From positions 1 to 64,000 of the IMG/VR virus record IMGVR_UViG_3300027972_000001: DNA of 64,000 nt. One strand, 5' to 3'. Source of the stretch: a virus. The position numbers were made by a program, and so were the translations under genes. The notes below the pieces were generated by a model. It was not told the DNA's origin, made no database searches, and saw only the letters and a program-made list of their open reading frames with translations. Positions 55,001 through 60,705 of this stretch are shown one piece after another (position 1 is the first letter of the stretch; every line of letters starts with the position of its first letter).

Positions 55001-58000
55001 TATTTTTCAGAAATTTCTATTGCTTTATTTAGAGCAGTTTCACGATTTTTTTCTAGTTGTTGTAAATTTTTATCATAAATAGCACCTTTATTAGCTCCAG
55101 ATTTTACAAAATATTCATCAAATTCAGTTTTTGCTTTTGTATAATCATCTATTAAATCTTTTGACATACCACTTTTTAAAGCACTTTCTATATTAAATAA
55201 TGTGGTTTTTAATTCTTCTTGTCTACGTTTTTCAATATCAACTATTAAACTAGAAAAATTATTAGATGATTCTTGTTTATACGCTTGTTCTTTAATTTCT
55301 TTTTCTATTTCATCTAATTCTTTGCCATTCAATGCAGATTTAAATTCTTCAGCATTATTAATATGTTCTTGTGATTTATTACTTCCAGTAGGAGTAGTTG
55401 TTTCAGTATTAGTTATATATCCAGCAATAACAAGAAATTCATTTATAAATTCTTCTATTACATTTCCTTTAGTAAGAGCATTAAACATATTATTTAAAGC
55501 ATCTCTTAACTGATTTCTAGTTGCCTGACCATACATATCAAATAAACTAGGATCAGATAACATAGCAAAGAAATCACCAATACTATTAAGTGTATTAGGA
55601 TCTGTAGGTTTTGCTATTTCTTTAAGAATAGTATTTGCAAAATGTGTACTACGTTTTCCAGTGAATTGACTTTTAACACCTACAACACCTAACTTAAGAA
55701 AAGCATCAGATAATTTATTAACAAGTGCTGTATTTTTGACTTCTACATTACTACTACTTTGTTCATCAGCAATCATTAATGTTTTTTGATTTACTAATAT
55801 ACTTCTTCTTTTTTCAAGAACATCAATATATGCTTCTAATCTATCTTTATTTAATTTCTTAGTAGGTTTAGCTTCAGTAACAAAAGGATCTAAATTATCT
55901 TTTTTAAGTTGTTCTAAAGTATCATCAATAACTTTAATTTTAGCATCCATTGTAGAACTAGTATCTACTTTAGGATCTACTTTAGTATTCTCACCTATTT
56001 TAACTCTAAATGTCTCAAATTGTTTACTATATTCTTTATCAGTTTCAACTTTAAGTTTATTCTCAATAGTAGGAATACTCTTGTTAGTATTCATTACTTC
56101 TTCATATAAACTATTATCAACATGAAGAAATAATTCATAAACTTTAGCTTCTGCTTCAGCTTTTATAATATCATTAATAGAATCAAAGTCACCTACTGCT
56201 TTATTATCTCCTAACTCTTTATCATGAAGTTTAAATTCATCTTTATATTGCTTAACTTTCTCTTTAGCAATATTCTTAGCAATTGGATCACCCCACTCTT
56301 CTACTTCAGTGTCAAGATATTTAATAACTTCAGCATTAATAAGATTATCTAAAGTTCCCTCAAAATCTTTATCTTTATTTTGTTCTTTAAGAGCATCTAA
56401 AGCTGGATTATTAGTTCGTAAATTAGTTGCTCTTTGTTTAGCATTATTACGCAATTTAGTTGTTTGTTCAACTTCAAATTTCTTATTTATTGCTTCATTA
56501 ATAATGAGATTTCTTAAATGTGGTTTACTACTTGTTGCAGTAAATATTTTGTTATATGTTGCTTTAAAAGTATGTTCGGCATCAAGAATATTCTTTTTAA
56601 GACTGACTAAATCTTTACTAAAATTAACTTCATCTGTCAATCCAAGTTCAATCATTTTCTTTTTAAATCCTTCATGTTCAACCATCTCAAGTAATGAATT
56701 AATATTACCTGAAAGTGAAGCATTAAATCCAAGATCATATCCTAATACTGTTTTGACTCTATCAATCATATCCTTTTGAGACTGTTCAATAGTTTCTTTA
56801 TCACCAACAAAAGGAGTATTAGTATTTATATTAATTCCTTTTTGAATGTCACTAATATTATTAGCACGATTAGCAAGTTTAATATATCTATTTTGAATTT
56901 CACCAATCTTCATTTCAGTACTATGAGGATCTTTGAAATCATTAATAGTTTCTTTTATAGAACCAATAGTACGTGCACCACCACTGAATGCTACACCACC
57001 AGCAAATCCCCAAAATGCTTGTTCCCAACTACTAGGATCTTGAAGATATTCATGTATTCTATCTACAAAATCTTTATCTTTTTCACTACCTAATAGATGT
57101 TTACCATACCAATTAGCATCAGATTGAGAAATAGCATTTACAAGTTCTTCTACTCCTTCTGTCATTTGCTCACCAACTAACACAGTTCCCCCCTTAAAAA
57201 AAGAAGATGCGTTGAAACGTGGTTTAGTAATAACGCCAGGTTCTAATATATTAGCTTGTGCAGCTTTTACTTTAGCACTTTCTAGCCAACCTGCAGTTCT
57301 AGTTTTAACTTTAAATCCTTTAAATATTGGAGCAAGTTGCATTGCATCAAATATAACATTGACTGCATTCATACCATAATCTTTCCATGCTCCTTTACTA
57401 GCTATAAAATTAGCAAGTTCAAGTTTATCTGGAGTTCTACCTTCTGCAAGAAACTCTTGTCCAACTTCAGAATTTAGAACTTTTTGATATTCTTCATCAT
57501 CTTGAAATAATTTAAATGCTTCTTCTTTAAGCGTATTAAATACTCCACTAGCTTCTCTCATATTTTCTGCATTACGCATAGCAATAGCAGAATGAGTAAG
57601 ACCTTGCCAATATTTTTCAGTAGCAAATATATCAGATGCAGCAATAAATGCTTTAGAAACACCTGTCATTTTATTAAGTCTACTAAGTGCAGCAATTTTT
57701 TGAAGTCCTTTACTAAAATAACCAGCAGCTTTAGCTTCACCAAGTGCAGGAATTAACATTCCTAAAGTACTAAATACACTAACAGCATTGCTAGTCCACC
57801 ATCCAAAATCTTTCCAATCAAATGATTTACCAGGATTATATCTAAATATAGGAGTTTTATTTCCTAATTCTTCGGTAATATTATCTGCAAATTTAGTCAT
57901 AAAATTACTAAAATCTGCATCTCTTCCTGCTATTTCATCTGCAATAGCATCAGGTAATTCCAATAACCCACCAACACCACCAATAACTCCTTGAGCAAGT

Positions 58001-58290
58001 ATTTCTCCTATTACACCTTGACTAAACATATTACCTACTTTACTCCAAGCAGATTGATTCTGAGCAGCCTGACGTTCTAAATTAACATTAGGATATATTT
58101 CATCTATAAAACGTTTATATTTATCACTATTTGGCTGGTATAAACTTAAATCAGAACTAATATTATTCATATTAGTATCAATCTTAAATTTACTATTAAT
58201 TGGTGCTATTTTTTCAACACTTTTTGGAGTAACAGTAAGAGAAGGATTAATCTTTAACCCTTTATTAATAGGAGTAAGTTCGTTAGTCAT
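40099..58290 (-). CDS. Giant virion protein with crAss-like RNA polymerase core (6063 aa)
   Basis: One uninterrupted frame of 18.2 kb. The polymerase core is marked by GSDFDMDHVY with the metal-binding Asp residues at 3577, 3579 and 3581, in a context (YRIPMEAKYSAYVF, then VLPDDFVTQTG) like the catalytic double-psi beta-barrel of crAss and YonO-type polymerases. Other domains are: a hydrophobic N-terminal region near 165-195; a metallopeptidase-like domain from about 1870 with HDTIH at 1881-1885; an ADP-ribosyltransferase-like domain at about 2060-2180 starting LYHGSP; an ASCH-like domain at about 4620-4715; an unnamed module at about 4750-4890; and a C-terminal membrane-like helix near 5930. 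In relatives the polymerase is carried in the virion, enters the cell with DNA and transcribes early genes. Homologous regions are often split over several genes. Only three bases separate it from the upstream gene. Confidence 0.88.
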   Translation of the reverse strand: MTNELTPINKGLKINPSLTVTPKSVEKIAPINSKFKIDTNMNNISSDLSLYQPNSDKYKRFIDEIYPNVNLERQAAQNQSAWSKVGNMFSQGVIGEILAQGVIGGVGGLLELPDAIADEIAGRDADFSNFMTKFADNITEELGNKTPIFRYNPGKSFDWKDFGWWTSNAVSVFSTLGMLIPALGEAKAAGYFSKGLQKIAALSRLNKMTGVSKAFIAASDIFATEKYWQGLTHSAIAMRNAENMREASGVFNTLKEEAFKLFQDDEEYQKVLNSEVGQEFLAEGRTPDKLELANFIASKGAWKDYGMNAVNVIFDAMQLAPIFKGFKVKTRTAGWLESAKVKAAQANILEPGVITKPRFNASSFFKGGTVLVGEQMTEGVEELVNAISQSDANWYGKHLLGSEKDKDFVDRIHEYLQDPSSWEQAFWGFAGGVAFSGGARTIGSIKETINDFKDPHSTEMKIGEIQNRYIKLANRANNISDIQKGININTNTPFVGDKETIEQSQKDMIDRVKTVLGYDLGFNASLSGNINSLLEMVEHEGFKKKMIELGLTDEVNFSKDLVSLKKNILDAEHTFKATYNKIFTATSSKPHLRNLIINEAINKKFEVEQTTKLRNNAKQRATNLRTNNPALDALKEQNKDKDFEGTLDNLINAEVIKYLDTEVEEWGDPIAKNIAKEKVKQYKDEFKLHDKELGDNKAVGDFDSINDIIKAEAEAKVYELFLHVDNSLYEEVMNTNKSIPTIENKLKVETDKEYSKQFETFRVKIGENTKVDPKVDTSSTMDAKIKVIDDTLEQLKKDNLDPFVTEAKPTKKLNKDRLEAYIDVLEKRRSILVNQKTLMIADEQSSSNVEVKNTALVNKLSDAFLKLGVVGVKSQFTGKRSTHFANTILKEIAKPTDPNTLNSIGDFFAMLSDPSLFDMYGQATRNQLRDALNNMFNALTKGNVIEEFINEFLVIAGYITNTETTTPTGSNKSQEHINNAEEFKSALNGKELDEIEKEIKEQAYKQESSNNFSSLIVDIEKRRQEELKTTLFNIESALKSGMSKDLIDDYTKAKTEFDEYFVKSGANKGAIYDKNLQQLEKNRETALNKAIEISEKYLKAKINTKYDAEISKLTDKSTNITDLTLSVVDFTSQNPITKNIVARANRWITRIINDGTPLFVESAEHGTFFKFELIAAKYGKLVGVQRLKEDFEYLKQAYSIIRSSKIGEEGQKRIYNTDDNLKKTDVNKIIESYGLKDEFKEAQISNINNVTPTGGEEVLGAFLYNLETTRNDNGDQVVDDKDIERVNALLNSLAENSQVVAHVNTELSGDQGFNQNKNNQETIPIIIEAISGNKRTPIAAVSTLSGMHAGVKYRFNGKDWTDVIINDISTSNNKIEYIGRLLPLIQTFFNAKKMNESKTTISRIYLELIDADIRELLYDLVGRDIDIRSEQGMKAFTHIARVMFYGQNTDGVTPIELRRNEIIANIVRWKDKLTRDHIQNTKLREIIGIDIDKIVESKITYITDGTLVKSKDEKGNVKYRNLSVIDNPSKVKLFKIQNNSNKTVIENTRDKNETITKQGTIPTFASSFLVGVVGRSGKVTPVPIKLNSIDSNLIKDDNVKQLHEKIGDLIIELGKTQALAREAFRINDQVVVEGHNLTASNIITELKKIINIQHEQEHFNVLMVTNRDIRFNSNGTYFVYDFYNNKFRYERIEGNTKITKPINEREFRDELGSLERNINYDYFDGNIFTDILGNKHNSYEEYLISSNTILTDVGQLVDKNGKKISNFTLSQYDGVGGVPLIVNIDTSHLKTNVTKTPSFAKFSSEYEFDKRYDFIFKILDTFIKSGKITFNGALDVTKTDKETGRKSMVYYTPSNKSITVTKTWVELYKKNKVDATLALVHDTIHALVGTRSKEEQTKLIEQLNKFKSDLFTTPEYKLLNEKKDRTEIENKLISILNMKDVEELLTYGLTDTDFAKFLDTVKTTEGKVTTSFWAKLKQIIRELAQTFGISTKLDELNYIFEQFITGGDIKSTIDKTTLGEVSNRDEYDDILDKFAEDEPVEKPIVSFTSETKNELNNIFPDSKIKDILYHGSPEGEIKTFTENKQYISKGFFFSDSIEHAKKMSEYRAGTPFITEVVLNIINPLIEDFTPSINIKETKPQVIERAKREGYDSIILNTTDLNIKIKEYIVFKPEQIHTIISEKDVKSISYSSTVNKELTGSPFELDQEVNVLNVLSNLFIEKVSASYKGVKGKDIDPNAIRSDLVRELAKQATLRKNEGTLTYDQKVLITKVLEELSSNDRFWKYFRIHLSNQYGYKINEKEEYIEDVELLDKSWDSSDVVIVNPLITVNDQIKNLINKTYELDPNSIQIIDGKIIWRTNTNTPTGFANTLVYAERGNKIMDLMRGCLTKEDMLTALFNYATNKESVFAKSLYSIHKELSNNPDLLNAWFVSFDKAIIDSYRDLIRTDYTGDYETTELTLTNVNRNAVEYHIADKWANLIISRGENNFYDKDWIENYDKLYKETATLSSNFTKLDPEIGANIVQLYYLVGIDITLDSINYEYLNNRNEFINGIITPLRNIKGIPGVKYKLYETPYIDRLQATPKTIFNEFGNLLRLAKKVKYFREDHFSFSNINVTGNLVFDANKPDSLSNFFKKLEGGDDSVYNALINYTTILSNQHSLLLWGDEYIDNEIVKKGRGIFDYKIVDGIRKATTINTTNLSNFKSFRYSGTKDLTEGIATEYHKLTKYDWTLRNLIYYFGGGKITTKKEVNEKLTAIFPMINPSDGKNTRLFEAPIIELNFVDYTKLLLAKKETDINKSLELVREIPIFKAIYLNAIDELIAMNTAKQVLFELKDGKAIDDGNFGFVLKKEFQNDVKSGQLFYHYKLKDGVKKYLTFTKDTDGTYRLDTTSSGNIFDINNLTVTMGNKQITFNSIFINNTNFIKYLMLSNSLNSAIHTPLIEGDPNSTFKNRLEQFILRFISQQINIADEKLSVYKDFLTTAYVKKENVGREDKTFILKDKNFNNAIAEYALNTYLFNVEQVRLFYGSVADYKSNIDLNKRGRQIIANGIPSVHKGFYSGATISDVKLKSKIYRHKINTLLYALNINKDKVRISRLEKIYTDKELSTNKIVINDKEQTLFRPEEKEIYNLVSPYLSNDSANAVSFVTFDEFEKRIHGFGLTEQYSTILNKVRNGGELNREDTMRFASMQKNFYYSIDRNDDLQKMIPTQVKNAEIILTPALIKDLQLDSLNKIMIKLDIPQINLGSAEKIGSLYIATIADEDGNIVDDDTLEKELIKAKRNYNYEGLRMQLEVPDAIFEETITLSRQFAKKIIENIPDTGVDYIVNGKTLNGVELKNHYFELINSNVFQSAIKTLLPFDVRVDKDGNIIGDIDYNVIVDILEKEGIDRNLSKNLLFSVQIGDTGDSRVPIFFNTQSAQCEHILTSLFTNGVTNQKFPGLHGAQMSSLFMNKKQGVKWSDLESIDGINWHKSVGVKTNPAGKVINRNDIKLRSTILFDEKEGMVQEAEVLLPRWAKQFYKDGEYVDINTLSDEVRTMVGYRIPMEAKYSAYVFKVVGFLPDDNGPSIVLPDDFVTQTGSDFDMDHVYAFIYNLHTKVTTEIVDNKPTSIYTVERIPYTEDNNLDSRAQAIMEDHSQLVHILALKLNNDKLIDIVTSLDEAKQEYYDSLDKTSEVNKKHKPQFDKIDSINKRISKAKGKEKKALYLEKAEVFAQIMSDEAYIYFKDKVEYINVKARVKEIISSLPILEQNTRKARENQILNIYYGILTNKYHYAETIATSNFKSITESKKEIDEKFNVIDQRVNNLTFDGQQHYRDKSHQGRDLKGISLASDRFNSIAQVARIHLTERLKDEKNNINNNITLPIIEYIVNPEQKKQLIENYGKDVRFETRGTTNNTKEYAIVTHRFINNNPNNTFKNVEGQLISSYSAQTTANILDNVAFPLPRNVNEYTVNIWKMLVSLGSTFKVSTAFINQPIIHDLVNTLFANLNNVKRGSEIEQTKRKFQTLLYRVMIKGDAEHNKGWDEKINNKQSIFIGGKDAVRNQQYDYLGYKNNLGITLNHETLLNNVNTVTLDDFGNMQEINDILASENPDTNRLKEIENHLRYQLQIIETFKHYKAYSDAITDGTHVLNTDTLGAGPTFDVTHSLEFDINRTEKVGILEINDTSAMHQIFPKFFNLTKPSVYPTLEQFFIFSNQLSVKAFGEYFIGQSELYRFIKSKLNDYVTDKKYDKKLAESITSYLNNSLLKDLPWLNDISIEEKRTLLGINTELNLNLDLKNPESITDFEQLSLANQIILLHDQLKYDENHIINSLKVSTQAQELKRNRHYKVEYINNENLDKVSQSFNDLWYSENILEKIVARNLLKYEYITNGFGFGFSSFSKIIPNTVFYYGNEPFMEGSYNEKGIGLSTHLYGKLNLVNRLLFDEKDLDADLDAGSQLIFNSNYKERYIKSHWTEDKIVPDASGLKYIDNTTQNEDGTTGGKVRYFQVNKQGIISIPAKTLDNIPTGRIANRVKERQVIKLGKTTKDGVKYQLFQRYDNFVNVDTFGNRFGVFYYYPINKLEYSENEEQSVFEDNNQDFNGSELQSPDDYIGIINVLEKQRQVNEVIYKEPLPMSYTRTHDAFRDGLEQYNSTLDLVRAGERTATTRYADTGEAQKWELAKVGTYIRLKGTDEYVKVTKKLTHIDLSSLPAREEWSKKEGWDITVSHPLEKRTDLFQFEYEYIGTLQDVMKDSNTGISEEGEVTEDDNELIIENKYNWSRFSTRGYEVSSAGDKRFSAFYAILKPGAKLMQVSDTTGELSTLMRSMSIEEHYQIDIKGYNSIKEGKGKPALTDITREQQWQYYLDGWREWAKQNPELIEELRSLVKNEILTDKFATSDINQARALAQILNETQKEGQLDIKFVSYTSSTNQGINNAIDSANKFIEKTTTSYANRIQFLKEFKKAGTLSDAANLLNDKNFQKLIGQNDLANLAKGLITVLKQYDFDLNDPKTETRKGGIIARVQEFENMDMNVIISDPVVRKEFTGFIKWATSFIKGVTSFDVLTSVDGNEFIEEEKVINDLIKQLQNLIPSIKNVETKVAKLWNDFEERDLYQYTKNPEIVAGLRRIIDIGDDENLIQLKLDSLADTNNAFAALMVKKYMVKVSNGEDESSKEIGKFEALLRKTFGGRNITSLTTADFNKYLERKNGKPTGKLIQKYDWDKFYTDKNAKFKYLIKTYGRNSQSYYNGRDAWYRDNEIQNITEEEFNNLVRRKQEELSTPEFNAWKYRNVREYDGKMQFLVSDSLLSVPSDKYLNPAWIAIKDDELYQKFVEIIDKYTDYFGKATILNRGFIPSLSNEEKENITIAEKVKHWIDIHKARKQSDSFVGENNEMVYLLTVPMVNYFGTTEEIKIAPKEKDELESDYERRVIQDVAVAGKGKFNTLGAIYVENKRIRKLNDEEHAGKINYNLGEVFSQFIREATMYKVKADMKHEFDLGLYQIRNMEFTKRNSKRELLKNKAGSKALDKEVIGTTGGEGTNLEQHFAEWLEAIFYGNFDIDEGAWTVIGNMLLKFTSAKNMWFNVTAGINNVMIGKIQVQLEAFAGWYFKHNNLVKADKMYMSAIPDMLINLGSTKAGTLTNAIIKKLNIAQNTNERDFTTGMLKSNLLSWSSAYFLNDIGEHYMQNVSTLSMLDHHRIINGKIMSLAEYQQQNYIDALNKILDDTEKTRLAEYLKERYKKEEFKESKKDYLRDFILNLPIIKGNAFVEAKKELDKTTFTNFESNPKLIDAFYLNDDGYADLKDEIEIDGKKYNTKLDDNEYALFRIKALKVVQKQQGIYNKEDAATISRWVIGRMGMQFKKHVRPGWNKRFGAKFWKSFWTESRDEWNKGAYVSLFKFLASPFSRHKYLDVDEAKQFHGMMGRILEDMHHFATNIGLYWNTLDDFEKGNVKRAVLDHIYLATVLVVGLILKNLKPDDDDDENFAYDLSVYEIDKLLSEVMMFTPFGLINEGQKMLKSPAAVQGTILDTYKLISNLVGYPFQTDKERRYVTGAYAKELKIKVNAIKLVPIWNKIQQMQRINKTNKYYILFRG

Positions 58291-58293
58291 TAA

Positions 58294-60687
58294 TTATTTA
58301 TTAGAAAAATAAGAATCTTTAAAATAATTTTCAACACTTTCTAATGAATCAAATATACTAGGAACTCCTTGTGGAATACCAGCAACATCTGTCTGATATA
58401 ATAACAATCCACCTTTAGGATTACTAGTTAATTTAAAATTATATCTATTTCCATCTGCCCAAGGAACGTTAGTAAAATATTGTTCTCCTATATCATTAAA
58501 AGAAACATTTGGATTAAATTCTCTAGCTCTAGCTAATGTATTTTCAATTTCTTCAAAATAATGACGATACATATTATTTGCTACAGTCTGTTGTACCCAA
58601 TCATTAGCCTCTCCAGTAGCGACATTACTATTAGCAACATTTGCTAAAAAATTCATAAATTCAAATCTAATTCCAACATTAGGTTCAATAATATATGTAT
58701 CTTGCTCTAATGGAGTAACTTCTTTATTTTTAGGTGTAATACGTAAAAAGAAATTTGTTCCATTATGTTGTCCTTTAGGAACTTCTAAATTAAAATTATA
58801 TAATGCTGGATTTCCATCTTGTAAATCTTGAGATATTACTTGTCCTAAATTTTCTCTACCATCTTTATACTTTGTTGCTTGATTTTTAATACTAAATTCA
58901 CTAGCATTAGTTTGTGCGAAATTATTTAAACTTTCAATAAGTTTAGAAGGTTTTCCATCACTGTCAGTTAAAATAGCAGTTTCATATGAAACCTTTACAC
59001 CTTTTTCTTGTATTGCTTTAGTAAGAGCATAATTGAAAGATTTTCTTGTTCTAGCCATATCAGAATCAGTATATACACTTAAATCTTTATCTGATTTATA
59101 TTGACGTACAAGAAACCCAACATCTTGTGTTTCTTTTTCATTAGGTTCAAAAAGATATTTTGGTAAAGTAGAATTAACATCTTCAGTTTGTCCACTAATA
59201 TACTTAATAATATAATCTTTATTTTTTATAATTAAATCTCTATCGATTTTATTTCTAGCATTTTTAGTAAATTCTTTAAATAATTCGTCTGCATATACAC
59301 CACCTTCTACAGATTTTAAATAAGAACTTCTTAATATTCTTTCCTGATTTCTAATATTTTTTATTTCATAGTCCAATTGATTATATCTAGTATAATCTTC
59401 ATTTTTTCTAGTAATTGGATCAACATTTATTGAAGATCGTTCTTCAATTAATTTTCCCAATAGATCTTGTGTTTCAGTAGCATTATAGTCATTTAATTTG
59501 ACATTTGTTGTAAGTCCAGGATTAACATAATAAAAATCTTGATCATCTCTCAATTTATCAGCTCTTGCCATGTTATAGAAAAACATTTCATCTTTAATTA
59601 CTTTATGATCTATTTCATTATATCCAAATTGTCTACCAAAATTAACTATTTTATCAGTATCTAAATCAGTAAGTACTTTTTTATACATTTGTTGTACTGC
59701 TTCTCTATCACTTAATCCTTGTTCACGTAAATTACCATATAATCCAGTTTCCTTTAAATTAGGTGACATAGCTTTAACAACCATACTAGTAATAATACCA
59801 TTTATTCCAGGAAGATGAACTTTATTGCTCCAAGTATTCCATTTATCATCAACATCAATACCTAATGCTCTAAAATCAGAAGGAGTTAAATCTTTTTGTA
59901 TAAAGTCACCATACTCATCTTGTAAATAATTACCTTTTTCATCACGTTCAGTTACAGCATTGAATATTTCACTGTCATTAATATAATCATAATATTGTTT
60001 AACTTCTGGGGTACTATTAATCCATGCTTTAACAGCTTCTCCTAATTTATTAGGATCTTTACCTTTATTTGTATATAAATCTACATACCCTCTAAGATTA
60101 CCATTAGATTTGTATATTTCCATTATATCAGTGCCAGGCATTGCCAAAGTATCAGCATGTTGATTAAGTAATGTAACAATTTCTAATACTTTCTTTTCAG
60201 TATCTACTTTAGGTGGTGGTACAGGTGCTGCCCATCTATTTATTGCTTGACCATTTTCATCAAGTTCAATAGCTTTAGTATTATATCTTTTAGTATTAGT
60301 ATAAAAAGCATCTAAAGCTTTTTTATCAATCTTACCTTCTTCAAATTGTTTTTGAACATCTTGTTTAGTCGCTTGTTCTTTAGCATAATCTTCCATTGAA
60401 GCATTTAATGCTTTATCATTAGTTAATCTATCTTTAGCATTATATAAAATATTACTAGCATAATGCCATTTACCATTAACTTCATTAAGCATATTTTCAA
60501 CATCAGTAGTTGCTTTAGCTAAATGTCCAATATTCCTATCTTCAACTTTAACATTAGCCATAGCTTGTCGCAATAAACTAGATTGTTCTCTATTTCTATA
60601 ATATTTAGATTCAAGTAACTCACCAGTTCTTTCATAAGTTGAAATAGGAAGAGGCTTATAAGTAGATTGAAATTGAGCAAATTTCAT
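58294..60687 (-). CDS. Large virion cargo-like protein (797 aa)
   Basis: A 797-residue, highly charged, mostly helical protein with coiled-coil tendency (GHLAKATTDVENMLNEVNGK; TKQDVQKQFEEGKIDKKALD). It has no catalytic motif. Its position, directly upstream of the polymerase gene and downstream of another large helical protein, corresponds to the ejected cargo proteins described for crAss-like virions. These fill the capsid or tail and enter the cell with the DNA. The function is therefore inferred from gene order. The ATG at 60687 is followed by KFAQFQSTYKPLP. Confidence 0.72.
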   Translation of the reverse strand: MKFAQFQSTYKPLPISTYERTGELLESKYYRNREQSSLLRQAMANVKVEDRNIGHLAKATTDVENMLNEVNGKWHYASNILYNAKDRLTNDKALNASMEDYAKEQATKQDVQKQFEEGKIDKKALDAFYTNTKRYNTKAIELDENGQAINRWAAPVPPPKVDTEKKVLEIVTLLNQHADTLAMPGTDIMEIYKSNGNLRGYVDLYTNKGKDPNKLGEAVKAWINSTPEVKQYYDYINDSEIFNAVTERDEKGNYLQDEYGDFIQKDLTPSDFRALGIDVDDKWNTWSNKVHLPGINGIITSMVVKAMSPNLKETGLYGNLREQGLSDREAVQQMYKKVLTDLDTDKIVNFGRQFGYNEIDHKVIKDEMFFYNMARADKLRDDQDFYYVNPGLTTNVKLNDYNATETQDLLGKLIEERSSINVDPITRKNEDYTRYNQLDYEIKNIRNQERILRSSYLKSVEGGVYADELFKEFTKNARNKIDRDLIIKNKDYIIKYISGQTEDVNSTLPKYLFEPNEKETQDVGFLVRQYKSDKDLSVYTDSDMARTRKSFNYALTKAIQEKGVKVSYETAILTDSDGKPSKLIESLNNFAQTNASEFSIKNQATKYKDGRENLGQVISQDLQDGNPALYNFNLEVPKGQHNGTNFFLRITPKNKEVTPLEQDTYIIEPNVGIRFEFMNFLANVANSNVATGEANDWVQQTVANNMYRHYFEEIENTLARAREFNPNVSFNDIGEQYFTNVPWADGNRYNFKLTSNPKGGLLLYQTDVAGIPQGVPSIFDSLESVENYFKDSYFSNK

Positions 60688-60705
60688 AGTAATATATTTA
60701 ATAAA

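Noticed and set aside
51779-57994. Several plus-strand ORFs of 60-160 codons opposite the giant gene
   Set aside because: They are antisense shadows of the giant frame: no leaders, unusual codon choice and hydrophobic Ser/Leu/Phe-rich products typical of reverse-complemented Lys/Glu/Asn codons.
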